A stretch of DNA of 13,248 nucleotides from an uncultured Alphaproteobacteria bacterium. GTDB taxonomy: Bacteria; Pseudomonadota; Alphaproteobacteria; Rs-D84. Shown here piece after piece: positions 1 to 6,552 of this stretch. Under the pieces are notes generated by a model that was not told the origin of the DNA, searched no databases, and saw nothing but the letters and a program-made list of their open reading frames with translations. Within the stretch, counting starts at the first letter, position 1; each line of letters starts with the position of its first letter. The DNA lies in the NCBI GenBank assembly GCA_947589625.1, contig CANQCM010000015.1, positions 1 through 13,248 on the forward strand, written 5' to 3'. Made by a program: the position numbers and the translations under genes.

Positions 1-555
1 AGACTTGGTGGGTTGGTTGGTCATAATGGTTTTCACCCTGATTTTGGGGTGTTGGATAATCTATTCTGTGGCGATTTATCAGAAATGAATTTTGGCCCAG
101 ACGATTATTGCGTTATTGGCGCCGGCTATCCCGAATTAAGGAGAAAAATATTTAACGATATTTTACGGGTGGGTGGAAAATTTTATACTTTGGTAAGCAT
201 TGATACTTATATTCCAGATGGCGTAGATATAGGTATTGGAAATTGCTTTATTTCATCACCATTGGGCGAAAACACCGGAATTAAAATTGGAAATGGAAAT
301 CTTTTTAATGGCGGTGTTGTAATCGGTCACGACACAACCATCGGCGATTTTAATTTTTGTGGGCCGCGTTCTGCACTGTTGGGCAATGTGCATATTGGAA
401 ATGATAATACAATTGGCACCAATGCCATATTATTACCCCATTCAAAAATTGGTGATGGTAATAAAATTGCCCCATTGTCGGCGGTATATCGCGGCTGTAG
501 AAACAAATGCTATATGGCAGGAAATCCTGCAGAACATGTTGGTGATGTTGAATGA
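1..555 (+). CDS. NeuD/PglD-like sugar acyltransferase, 3' part
   Basis: The reading frame is open to the left edge, so the true start lies outside the window; the TTG at 13 is only the first internal start codon. Visible part: the end of a nucleotide-sugar-binding-like N-terminal domain (VIGAGYPELRRKI, which resembles the NeuD/PglD linker 'IG..K.R..I'). A left-handed beta-helix of hexapeptide repeats follows (IGNGN, IGHDTTIGDF, IGNDNTIGTNAIL, IGDGNKIAP), ending in the typical MAGNPAEHV. The His in GHDTTIGD (codon 328-330) matches the catalytic base of PglD. Family members acetylate amino- or hydroxy-sugars such as sialic acid or bacillosamine precursors for surface glycans. The gene overlaps the next one by 4 bp (ATGA), so the two are probably translationally coupled. 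Family assignment is confident; the substrate is unknown. Confidence 0.85.
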   Translation, partial: RLGGLVGHNGFHPDFGVLDNLFCGDLSEMNFGPDDYCVIGAGYPELRRKIFNDILRVGGKFYTLVSIDTYIPDGVDIGIGNCFISSPLGENTGIKIGNGNLFNGGVVIGHDTTIGDFNFCGPRSALLGNVHIGNDNTIGTNAILLPHSKIGDGNKIAPLSAVYRGCRNKCYMAGNPAEHVGDVE

Positions 556-890
556 TTCGTAATGGCGCAGATGTTGAACATGTTGAACGTTTCGCCAATC
601 GCGATGCGAAAATGATACGCGAAATATTTACCCCGTCTGAAATCGCATATTGTGAATCGTGCGCACACCCTGAACAACATTTCTGTGGAATATATTGTGC
701 CAAAGAAGCATTGTCCAAGGCGATTTCTGGCATTGTCCCAGAAATGCATTATCGCGATTTTTGCGTTGCGCACGACCAAAACGGACGCCCATATTTTGCA
801 TATCCAAAAATAATTACAGATATGGATATTTCATTGAGTATTTCACATACCCCAACCATAGCAATTGCGTTTGTTGTTATTAACTTATAA
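552..890 (+). CDS. acpS: AcpS-type holo-ACP synthase / 4'-phosphopantetheinyl transferase
   Basis: A 112-residue protein, slightly shorter than typical AcpS (about 120-130). AcpS transfers 4'-phosphopantetheine from CoA to a serine of acyl carrier protein. Visible landmarks: the metal-binding Asp near the N-terminus (GADVEHVERF, D7, matching GTDIVEI), FTPSEIAYC, the second metal ligand in CAKEALSKA (E52), the NGRPYF strand, and the C-terminal SLSISHTPTIAIAFVV. Its ATG overlaps the stop of the acyltransferase, so it is coupled to a glycan-type gene rather than in the usual pdxJ/lepB/rnc context. It may therefore serve a dedicated carrier protein, or it may be the only copy in the genome; the window cannot tell. 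Its 3' end overlaps the convergent fibre gene by 11 bp. Confidence 0.85.
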   Translation: MIRNGADVEHVERFANRDAKMIREIFTPSEIAYCESCAHPEQHFCGIYCAKEALSKAISGIVPEMHYRDFCVAHDQNGRPYFAYPKIITDMDISLSISHTPTIAIAFVVINL

Positions 891-1461
891 ATCCGTGTAC
901 ACACCAATAAAAATATAAATCATATCCAGTTATAGATGCTTGGACATAAAAACCTGTTTCTGATTTTTGGCTTTTGGTGGTTTTTACGGGCATAACTTGC
1001 CATTGTGCGCCACTGTATTCATCTACACCTGTTTGTCCTTGAATAAAAATTTGATATTCAGAATTTGACATTTTTAACGGCAAAGTAATTAATGTGGCGG
1101 CGCTGCCTTTGGTACGAGTTTGACCGCCCTGTTCAACCCAGCCGCTTTTGTATTTTCTGTACCATGTATAATTATTTTCTGATGTTGGGTTTTGCCACGC
1201 GACAACATAATCTATATCCGATAAATTAGGTATTTCTGATTTTTTTGCAAAATCCGATATATCTGGTATATCACTTTTTTTGGCAAGATTAGATATATTT
1301 GGTATTTCATCTTGTTTCGCCAATATCGTACCACCGACTGTTGTACCGTCATGTACACGTAATGTTTTATTGGTTGTGTCCATTGTAATTTCCCCAATTG
1401 CACCAGTAAAACTGTCATTTTCCACAGCAGTACCGCGTCTAATTTGAATTTGTCGTGCCAT
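880..1461 (-). CDS. Phage-tail-fibre-like protein with Mtd N-terminal domain
   Basis: A 193-residue protein. Residues 1-47 (MARQIQIRRGTA...FTGAIGEITMDTTNKTLRVHDGTTVGG) match the small N-terminal domain of phage major tropism determinant and many tail-fibre proteins. Residues 48-83 are three tandem 12-residue repeats (AKxxEIPNIS-type) that probably form a stalk. Residues 85-193 (WYRKYKSGWVEQGG..., LITLPLKMSN..., ending YFYWCVHGFIS) resemble C-terminal receptor-binding domains of phage fibres. There is no signal peptide and no neighbouring structural phage gene, so it is either a phage remnant or a domesticated surface/adhesin protein. RBS AGAGGA lies about 7 nt before the ATG. Upstream are a good promoter and an intrinsic terminator inside the leader, suggesting attenuation. 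Domain assignment is fairly sure; the role is unknown. Confidence 0.75.
   Translation of the reverse strand: MARQIQIRRGTAVENDSFTGAIGEITMDTTNKTLRVHDGTTVGGTILAKQDEIPNISNLAKKSDIPDISDFAKKSEIPNLSDIDYVVAWQNPTSENNYTWYRKYKSGWVEQGGQTRTKGSAATLITLPLKMSNSEYQIFIQGQTGVDEYSGAQWQVMPVKTTKSQKSETGFYVQASITGYDLYFYWCVHGFIS
1213..1320 (-). repeat. Three tandem 36-bp coding repeats (12 aa each)
   Basis: Residues 48-59, 60-71 and 72-83 of the fibre-like protein are AKQDEIPNISNL, AKKSDIPDISDF and AKKSEIPNLSDI. They are near-identical 12-residue units with a period of 36 bp. Such units can vary in number by slippage or recombination and could alter stalk length. Confidence 0.8.
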
Positions 1462-1499
1462 TTCATTCCTCTTTATTTAGTTTGAAGTAAATTTGAGAT

Positions 1500-1525
1500 A
1501 AAAAAAACCGACATCAGTCTGTCGG
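1500..1525 (-). terminator. Intrinsic terminator in the fibre-gene leader
   Basis: On the minus strand a 6-bp stem CCGACA/TGTCGG with a 6-nt loop is followed directly by eight U residues. It lies about 5 nt after the predicted transcription start and about 40 nt before the start codon at 1461. It could act as an attenuator for that gene, or as the terminator for minus-strand read-through from 2790 and beyond. Confidence 0.65.
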
Positions 1526-1536
1526 AACATGAATAT

Positions 1537-1565
1537 ATTATATCATAATACTGATAAAAAATCAA
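1537..1565 (-). promoter_or_regulatory. Sigma70-type promoter for the fibre-like gene
   Basis: On the minus strand TTGATT (1565-1560) and TATAAT (1542-1537) are separated by exactly 17 nt. The predicted start near 1530 is immediately before the terminator hairpin at 1525-1508. Confidence 0.6.
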
Positions 1566-1580
1566 CTTGTTCTTGATTTT
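1558..1580. promoter_or_regulatory. Inverted repeat carrying both divergent -35 boxes (possible operator)
   Basis: AAAATCAA (1558-1565) and TTGATTTT (1573-1580) form a perfect 8-bp inverted repeat with a 7-bp spacer. Each arm contains a TTGATT hexamer, one per strand, and each sits 17 nt from a good -10 box. The arrangement would suit a dimeric regulator controlling both genes, or simple competition between polymerases. Confidence 0.5.
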
Positions 1581-1601
1581 ATTATACTATTTTTATATAT
1601 T
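1573..1601 (+). promoter_or_regulatory. Sigma70-type promoter for the glycosyltransferase
   Basis: TTGATT (1573-1578) and TATATT (1596-1601) are separated by 17 nt. The predicted start near 1608 lies after the GTG at 1602, which supports the ATG at 1632 as the start of the glycosyltransferase. Confidence 0.5.
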
Positions 1602-1631
1602 GTGGGCTGTATAAATGGCAATGGGTTTTTA

Positions 1632-2789
1632 ATGTATTCTGGACATATAGCATTTTGCATACCAACAATGATAATTGGTGGTGTAGAAACCGTCTTTATC
1701 AATACTGTTGAACAATTGCTGAAAAATAAGAATATTAAAATCTCTATCATTACGCATGCATATATTCGCGAGCCTGTTCATATCAAATGGCTGGAATTGC
1801 ACCCTGAAATATCTGTCTATACTATGTTTCCATTGTGCAATTGGTTTGAAGACCTGACGCCAAAATGTCGTGGCATATTAAAACCTATCAGAAAAATTAT
1901 TTTCGGCATTTATAAATCTTACCGTCGTATATTATTCAGAATTATGCACCCGTATCATGACCTAGATGTGTTTATTGATTATAAGAATGCTGAATTCTTC
2001 AAAGAATTAAAATACTGGCATAAACCGCGTATCACATGGGTACATTGCGCGCCAGAATATTGCATTAAAAATAAAATCTTTAATCGTCTGGATATTTATA
2101 ATCGCATTGTTGTTTTAACAGACGAATTTATTTCTGAAACAAAAAAATTATATCCGCAATACGCCACCAAAACAACCCGCATTTATAATCCAATTGATAC
2201 AGATAAAATTCAAAATGCTGCAAAAAATTCACCTGTGCCACACGGTAAATACTTTACGCATGTTTCGCGGTTGGTTGCAGGCAAAGATATTCCAACACTG
2301 TTAAATGCGTTTGAAATATTTGCTGAAAATTACAGCGATGTAAAACTTTATATTGTGGGCGATGGCGATATGGCAGATGATTTCAAATCTTGCGCAAATA
2401 AATTAAAATGTCGCGATCAAATTATTTTTACAGGCACAATAACAAATCCTTATCCGATTATGGCGGGCGCAGTTGCGAATATATTATCCAGCCTAAATGA
2501 AGGATTGCCAACCGTCTGTATTGAATCACAAGTGTTAAACATACCAATAATTGCATCAAATTGTCACTGTGGCACATCAGAAATTTTAGAAAACGGAAAA
2601 TCTGGATTGTTATTTGATGTCGGCAATGCGCGTCAATTGGGTGATTGCATGTCCCAGATTTATTCTGATAAAAAATTAGCAGCAAAATTAAATAAAAATG
2701 CCAGTGCTGGGTTAACGCGTTTTAGACCAGATACAATTATCGCGCAAATTTTAGAATTGTTAGAATCTGTCACAGACAAAAGCAAATAA
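1632..2789 (+). CDS. GT4-family glycosyltransferase
   Basis: A 385-residue GT-B fold retaining glycosyltransferase that moves a sugar from a nucleotide-sugar donor to a glycan acceptor at the cytoplasmic side of the membrane. The N-terminus has the usual strand and glycine-rich loop (IAFCIPTMIIGGVETVFINTVEQL). The C-terminal donor domain shows YFTHVSRLVAGKDIPTLLNAF, KLYIVGDGDM, IIFTGTITNPYPIM and the EX7E signature in NEGLPTVCIESQ (E290 and E298), then GTSEILENGKSGLLF. ATG 1632 is preferred over GTG 1602 because it fits the GT4 N-terminus and the predicted transcription start; no strong Shine-Dalgarno is seen for either. With the acyltransferase and AcpS genes to the left it suggests a surface-glycan locus. 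The stop codon directly abuts the stop of the convergent transglycosylase. Sugar specificity is unknown. Confidence 0.9.
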   Translation: MYSGHIAFCIPTMIIGGVETVFINTVEQLLKNKNIKISIITHAYIREPVHIKWLELHPEISVYTMFPLCNWFEDLTPKCRGILKPIRKIIFGIYKSYRRILFRIMHPYHDLDVFIDYKNAEFFKELKYWHKPRITWVHCAPEYCIKNKIFNRLDIYNRIVVLTDEFISETKKLYPQYATKTTRIYNPIDTDKIQNAAKNSPVPHGKYFTHVSRLVAGKDIPTLLNAFEIFAENYSDVKLYIVGDGDMADDFKSCANKLKCRDQIIFTGTITNPYPIMAGAVANILSSLNEGLPTVCIESQVLNIPIIASNCHCGTSEILENGKSGLLFDVGNARQLGDCMSQIYSDKKLAAKLNKNASAGLTRFRPDTIIAQILELLESVTDKSK

Positions 2790-3884
2790 TCATTTCAATT
2801 CATCGGCCAGGGTGGCGATGGCGATAGCATAGAAATTTGAACTGTTCCACTTTTTAATGCGATAAAAATTAGGATATGTCAAATATGCCGTAATCACAGG
2901 CATTGGCGCCACATCAGTGTCTGAGACACTCGCCGCGGCAATTGCAGATGTGCGCGCAGATTGAATTGTATTAATATCTGCCACCATGCCTGCCATCATA
3001 TCTGATATTGGCAATGGTGTGCTGTCTGGATTCGTTGCGCCCATTTGCGCCCATGCCGTAACAGATTTTTTTGTTTTGCCGTCTAATAAACTCAAATCAA
3101 AATTCGCAGGCAACACAACACGGCGCACAATACGTTCGTTTGGATTCCAACCCAATTTATTCAGGTAATTTGCCGCACTGAACATTGCATCACCGACACT
3201 GTGAATAATGTCTATTTTGCCGTCGCCATTTCCATCAACACCATATTGCACCAATGTAGTCGGTATAAATTGGAAATGCCCCATTGCGCCAGCCCAACTG
3301 CCGTAAATATCGTTTATGTCCAGACCATTTTTATCAACCACCGACATCAGTGCCAATAATTGATTTGTGAAAAATGTTGAACGGCGACCTTCGTAAATCA
3401 ATGTAAAGAAAGAATCTTTCAGCCGATGTGCCGCCTTGAATCCGCCATAGTTTGATTCCATACCCCAAAATGCCAAAATAACATGTGGCTGGATACCATA
3501 TTTTTGTTCAACGCGCGACAACATTGTCGGATATTTTGCGCGCACTGTTTTGCCATCTGAAACGCGTTTTTGATTAACCGCGCGTGCCAAATAACTATCA
3601 AGGCTTAATTTGAATTCAGATTGGTTTTTATCACTGTGAACAATTGACGGAATAAATGCAGGCGATTTTAATGTGGCGCGAATTGTATCAGCAGATATGT
3701 TTTTCGCCGCTGCCTGTGTGCGAATATCGTCTAGAATCGCGTCCCAGCGCGCCATATCAAACGCACCACGCGGTGCAATCACGGGCGCAACCATTGGCGC
3801 CGCCTGTGGCACAGCCTGTGGCGCACCATATGCCCCAGACGACACAACCGCCGCCACAATAAAATGCGCAATATGCGTTTTCAT
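2790..3884 (-). CDS. mltB: MltB-family lytic murein transglycosylase
   Basis: A 364-residue periplasmic enzyme that cleaves the MurNAc-GlcNAc bond of peptidoglycan to give 1,6-anhydro ends. A signal peptide is visible (MKTHIAHFIVAAVVSSGAYG, cut near A-P); it has no lipobox Cys, unlike E. coli MltB. An Ala/Pro/Val/Gln-rich linker follows. The catalytic Glu lies in VILAFWGMESNYGG (about residue 143), followed by GSWAGAMGHFQFIPTT and DGNGDGKIDI, all typical of lytic transglycosylase family 3. The C-terminal part (ITAYLTYPNFYRIKKWNSSNFYAIAIATLADELK) is also characteristic. ATG 3884 is chosen over the TTG one codon upstream: AAAGGG lies 5 nt before it and overlaps the stop of the upstream outer-membrane gene, indicating translational coupling in a two-gene operon. 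Confidence 0.92.
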   Translation of the reverse strand: MKTHIAHFIVAAVVSSGAYGAPQAVPQAAPMVAPVIAPRGAFDMARWDAILDDIRTQAAAKNISADTIRATLKSPAFIPSIVHSDKNQSEFKLSLDSYLARAVNQKRVSDGKTVRAKYPTMLSRVEQKYGIQPHVILAFWGMESNYGGFKAAHRLKDSFFTLIYEGRRSTFFTNQLLALMSVVDKNGLDINDIYGSWAGAMGHFQFIPTTLVQYGVDGNGDGKIDIIHSVGDAMFSAANYLNKLGWNPNERIVRRVVLPANFDLSLLDGKTKKSVTAWAQMGATNPDSTPLPISDMMAGMVADINTIQSARTSAIAAASVSDTDVAPMPVITAYLTYPNFYRIKKWNSSNFYAIAIATLADELK

Positions 3885-3893
3885 CAAAACCCT

Positions 3894-5387
3894 TTAGAAC
3901 ATATATTTCAGCCCAAGGTGCAATCCGAACGATTGCCATACCGCCTTTTTCAATTGGTCGCTGATTTTTTCAGTATGTGGTGGCACCGTTTCAATTGTAA
4001 TTGTACCCTTGTCGTCAATCACACAATAACCCCATTGGTCGCGTACGCAATCAGTATAGCCGGCAACATATAATTCCCCGCCAATTTTACCAACATGGAA
4101 ATAATTTGTATCAACCTTTAACGCCAACGCCATGCGGTCAGAAATTTGATAATTGTATTCTATTTCTGCGGCATAAGAATATGCGCCATTGCTGCCTTCG
4201 TCCAAGAAACTGGGGTTCTGTTGCCAATCGTCACGGTTCGGCCATGTACCTTCTGATGAATATTTAGGCAAACCGACCTGCATATAGAAACGCAATTTGT
4301 CTTTCAGGGTCATTTGCTTTTCAACTTCCAATCCAACAAAGAAACCAGACCATGTTGTGTTATAAATATGCGTTGTGCCATCAACACGAATTGGGCCATC
4401 GCCACCAATAATGATACATTCGCCTGGGCCAACGCCCCAAATATCGCCCATACCCGTATTATAATCGGTTGAATTTGGTAAAACTGTTGTATATCCACCG
4501 TTATTAAAACTAGTTTGCGGAATTACCTTGATATCTTCTGGCGACATACAGACTTGATAATATCCATCACCATAATTACCCGCTTCGGACGGGTGTACAG
4601 AAAAATAATATGTTTGCCCATCGTCACCGACATAACCAAACACATAATTACCAGCATCAGTCAGCAACGGCAAATAAATCCCAGGATTTGGGTATAGATG
4701 ATTAGACATTTCCAAGTTATGTTTGAAAATTTCATAACCAATCACAGGCGACAGTTTCCAACCGCCAATGTCCCAAACATGATGCGCCCCAATACCAAAA
4801 CGGAAATGTTGCGTATCGCCAGTTTGGTCACCCATAGAAATTGTGAAAATGCCATAATCTGGGTCAGCCCAATCAAACGGTTCCAAATCATAATCCATTG
4901 ACAAGCCGCCAGATTCCATACGTCCATATCTGAATTCGCCAGACACAAACATATCAAAATTACGAATGCTGAAAACATGTTTCGCGCCGACAAAGACTTC
5001 ATTAAAAATCATATCGTCCCATTCCAATACGGAATTTACACCGGTGTCAAATTGAAAGTCTGCAAAACGTCGTGCATAGCCCGCATATATTGTTGTTTTA
5101 TGGTCTTCTTGGGGTATGGCGATACCATTTGTTGTCATAGTGCCAGTGATTGTTGGCACCGTTGGACGCGGCACTTGATATGTATAAGAACGACTGTCTA
5201 TGACCTGAGTATTGCCAGATTGTCCGACATATTTTGTATAACCTTGGGCTTGATATTTTTGATATGCGGTCTGGGTTGCATCGGCAGATTTTTCAGTTCT
5301 GTAATACGATGGCACACCCTCGCTGGCGGCAAAAACTGCGAACGGCGCAAATAAACCCACAAAAAGCGCAAAATAATACTTTCTCAT
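3894..5387 (-). CDS. Outer-membrane beta-barrel protein, possibly omptin-like fold
   Basis: A 497-residue protein with signal peptide MRKYYFALFVGLFAPFAVFA and C-terminus LGLKYMF. The terminal Phe and alternating hydrophobic strands are the outer-membrane insertion signal. Many aromatic, alternating strands (YAGYARRFADFQF, FDMFVSGEFRYGRM, WKLSPVIGYEIF, AAEIEYNYQISDRMALALKVDTNYF) indicate a barrel. The later part (WSGFFVGLEVEKQMTLKDKLRFYMQVGLPKY...) loosely recalls omptin proteases, but the expected Asp-x-His pair after this strand is not evident (RDDWQQNP instead), so protease activity is doubtful. Start: the frame extends to 5423, but ATG 5387 is preceded by AAGGAA, opens the signal peptide, and lies just after a TATAAT box at 5411-5406. 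It is first in the operon with the transglycosylase. Confidence 0.75.
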   Translation of the reverse strand: MRKYYFALFVGLFAPFAVFAASEGVPSYYRTEKSADATQTAYQKYQAQGYTKYVGQSGNTQVIDSRSYTYQVPRPTVPTITGTMTTNGIAIPQEDHKTTIYAGYARRFADFQFDTGVNSVLEWDDMIFNEVFVGAKHVFSIRNFDMFVSGEFRYGRMESGGLSMDYDLEPFDWADPDYGIFTISMGDQTGDTQHFRFGIGAHHVWDIGGWKLSPVIGYEIFKHNLEMSNHLYPNPGIYLPLLTDAGNYVFGYVGDDGQTYYFSVHPSEAGNYGDGYYQVCMSPEDIKVIPQTSFNNGGYTTVLPNSTDYNTGMGDIWGVGPGECIIIGGDGPIRVDGTTHIYNTTWSGFFVGLEVEKQMTLKDKLRFYMQVGLPKYSSEGTWPNRDDWQQNPSFLDEGSNGAYSYAAEIEYNYQISDRMALALKVDTNYFHVGKIGGELYVAGYTDCVRDQWGYCVIDDKGTITIETVPPHTEKISDQLKKAVWQSFGLHLGLKYMF

Positions 5388-5405
5388 TTCCTTGCAATTA
5401 GTCAT

Positions 5406-5411
5406 ATTATA
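5406..5411 (-). promoter_or_regulatory. -10 box for the outer-membrane protein operon
   Basis: A perfect TATAAT on the minus strand about 19 nt before ATG 5387. No good -35 is visible at 16-18 nt (TTTCAT is the best), so the promoter may need an activator. It rules against starts upstream of 5399. Confidence 0.35.
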
Positions 5412-5495
5412 CCATGAAAGCAAAAATAATGAAAGTCATTTTAATCCCATAAATCAAATTCTGGATTTTTGCTATTTTTAGGCTATTATGCCCAT

Positions 5496-6551
5496 ATGAC
5501 CTGTCCGCATAATATTTATATTCATGTGCCATATTGTCTGGCAAAATGCAATTATTGCGCGTTTTTCAGCACTGCATGCCCACGCCCAGATTGGGTGCAA
5601 TATACACATGGAATATGCACAGAAATTGAAAATTGGACGCAAAAAATCGGGCGTATAACCGTACCAACTGTGTTTTTTGGTGGCGGCACACCGTCGCTGA
5701 TGCCTGTGTCTGTTTTTGCCACAATTATGAACAAATTACGCGATTGCTGGGATATTGCAAATGACGCAGAAATCAGCATAGAGGCAAACCCTGCAACCAT
5801 TGACAGCGAAAAACTGGACGGATTTATTGAAAACGGGCTAAATCGCCTGTCAATTGGCGTGCAATCTTTTGACGATGAAAAATTACGTTTCTTGGGTCGG
5901 CGACACAACGCGTCAGATGCAATAAAATTGATTGAATATGCCGGCACGCGCCCTATTCGCTTATCTGCAGATTTTATTTATGGTCTGCCCAACGATACCG
6001 CCAAAGCGGTTGCCGATATGTGTCACCAGATAAACGATTTACATCTGACCCATTGTTCAATGTACGAACTGACGATAGAGCCGAACACACCTTTTGGCAA
6101 AATGAAACTTGATATGCCGTCAAATGACGCAATGGCAGATATGTACATCGCAATTGGTGAAACACTGAAATTACCGCGATACGAAGTGTCAAATTACGCA
6201 ACCGCTGGCAACGAATGTCGGCATAACATGAACATCTGGGACGGTGCGCCATATATTGGCATTGGACGTGGCGCGTCTGGTCGGGTTTTGATTGATAATG
6301 TGTGGTACGAACAAATGGGAAACGGCGAAATATTTACGCCCATTGCGTCCGATACGCGCGCTGTTGAACGCATTATAATGGGGTTGCGTACGGTGCGCGG
6401 AATAAAACTTGACCCAGAAATAAAAAAAGTTATAAATATAGACTATGTGAATAATCACCCAGAATATATTCAGGTTCGCGATAATCGCATTCGCGCAACT
6501 GAACACGGCATGATTATTTTAGACGATATTATATTAAATCTGGTAAAATAG
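5496..6551 (+). CDS. hemW: HemW-like radical SAM haem chaperone
   Basis: A 351-residue member of the radical SAM family long annotated as oxygen-independent coproporphyrinogen III oxidase-like; HemW is known to bind haem and pass it to respiratory proteins. The [4Fe-4S] ligands are in PYCLAKCNYCAF (CxxxCxxC, C14, C18, C21). Other motifs are FFGGGTPSLMP, ISIEANPATID, LNRLSIGVQSF, LRFLGRRH and ISADFIYGLP-type (LSADFIYGLPND). The spacing CxxxCxxC followed by Asn-Tyr, without the extra N-terminal region of true HemN, favours HemW. ATG 5496 is preferred to the TTG at 5469 because MTCPHNIYIHVPYC is the family N-terminus. No clear Shine-Dalgarno is present; a TATTAT at 5484-5489 would give an almost leaderless mRNA (weak). 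The metallopeptidase starts 1 bp after its stop. Confidence 0.9.
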   Translation: MTCPHNIYIHVPYCLAKCNYCAFFSTACPRPDWVQYTHGICTEIENWTQKIGRITVPTVFFGGGTPSLMPVSVFATIMNKLRDCWDIANDAEISIEANPATIDSEKLDGFIENGLNRLSIGVQSFDDEKLRFLGRRHNASDAIKLIEYAGTRPIRLSADFIYGLPNDTAKAVADMCHQINDLHLTHCSMYELTIEPNTPFGKMKLDMPSNDAMADMYIAIGETLKLPRYEVSNYATAGNECRHNMNIWDGAPYIGIGRGASGRVLIDNVWYEQMGNGEIFTPIASDTRAVERIIMGLRTVRGIKLDPEIKKVINIDYVNNHPEYIQVRDNRIRATEHGMIILDDIILNLVK

Positions 6552-6552
6552 C

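Noticed and set aside
13..30. TTG at 13 as the start of the acyltransferase
   Set aside because: The frame is open to base 1 and most of the N-terminal domain is missing, so the gene is cut by the window edge.
1213..1320. CRISPR-like array
   Set aside because: The 36-bp periodicity has no spacers and is in frame, giving 12-residue protein repeats.
880..1461. Diversity-generating retroelement target
   Set aside because: The N-terminal domain is Mtd-like, but no reverse transcriptase, template repeat or accessory gene is in the window.
1602..1631. GTG 1602 as the glycosyltransferase start
   Set aside because: It lies before the predicted transcription start (about 1608) and the extra ten residues do not fit the family N-terminus.
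4977..5354. Plus-strand open frame of 125 codons
   Set aside because: It lies fully inside the outer-membrane gene on the opposite strand, has no RBS and no recognisable protein pattern.
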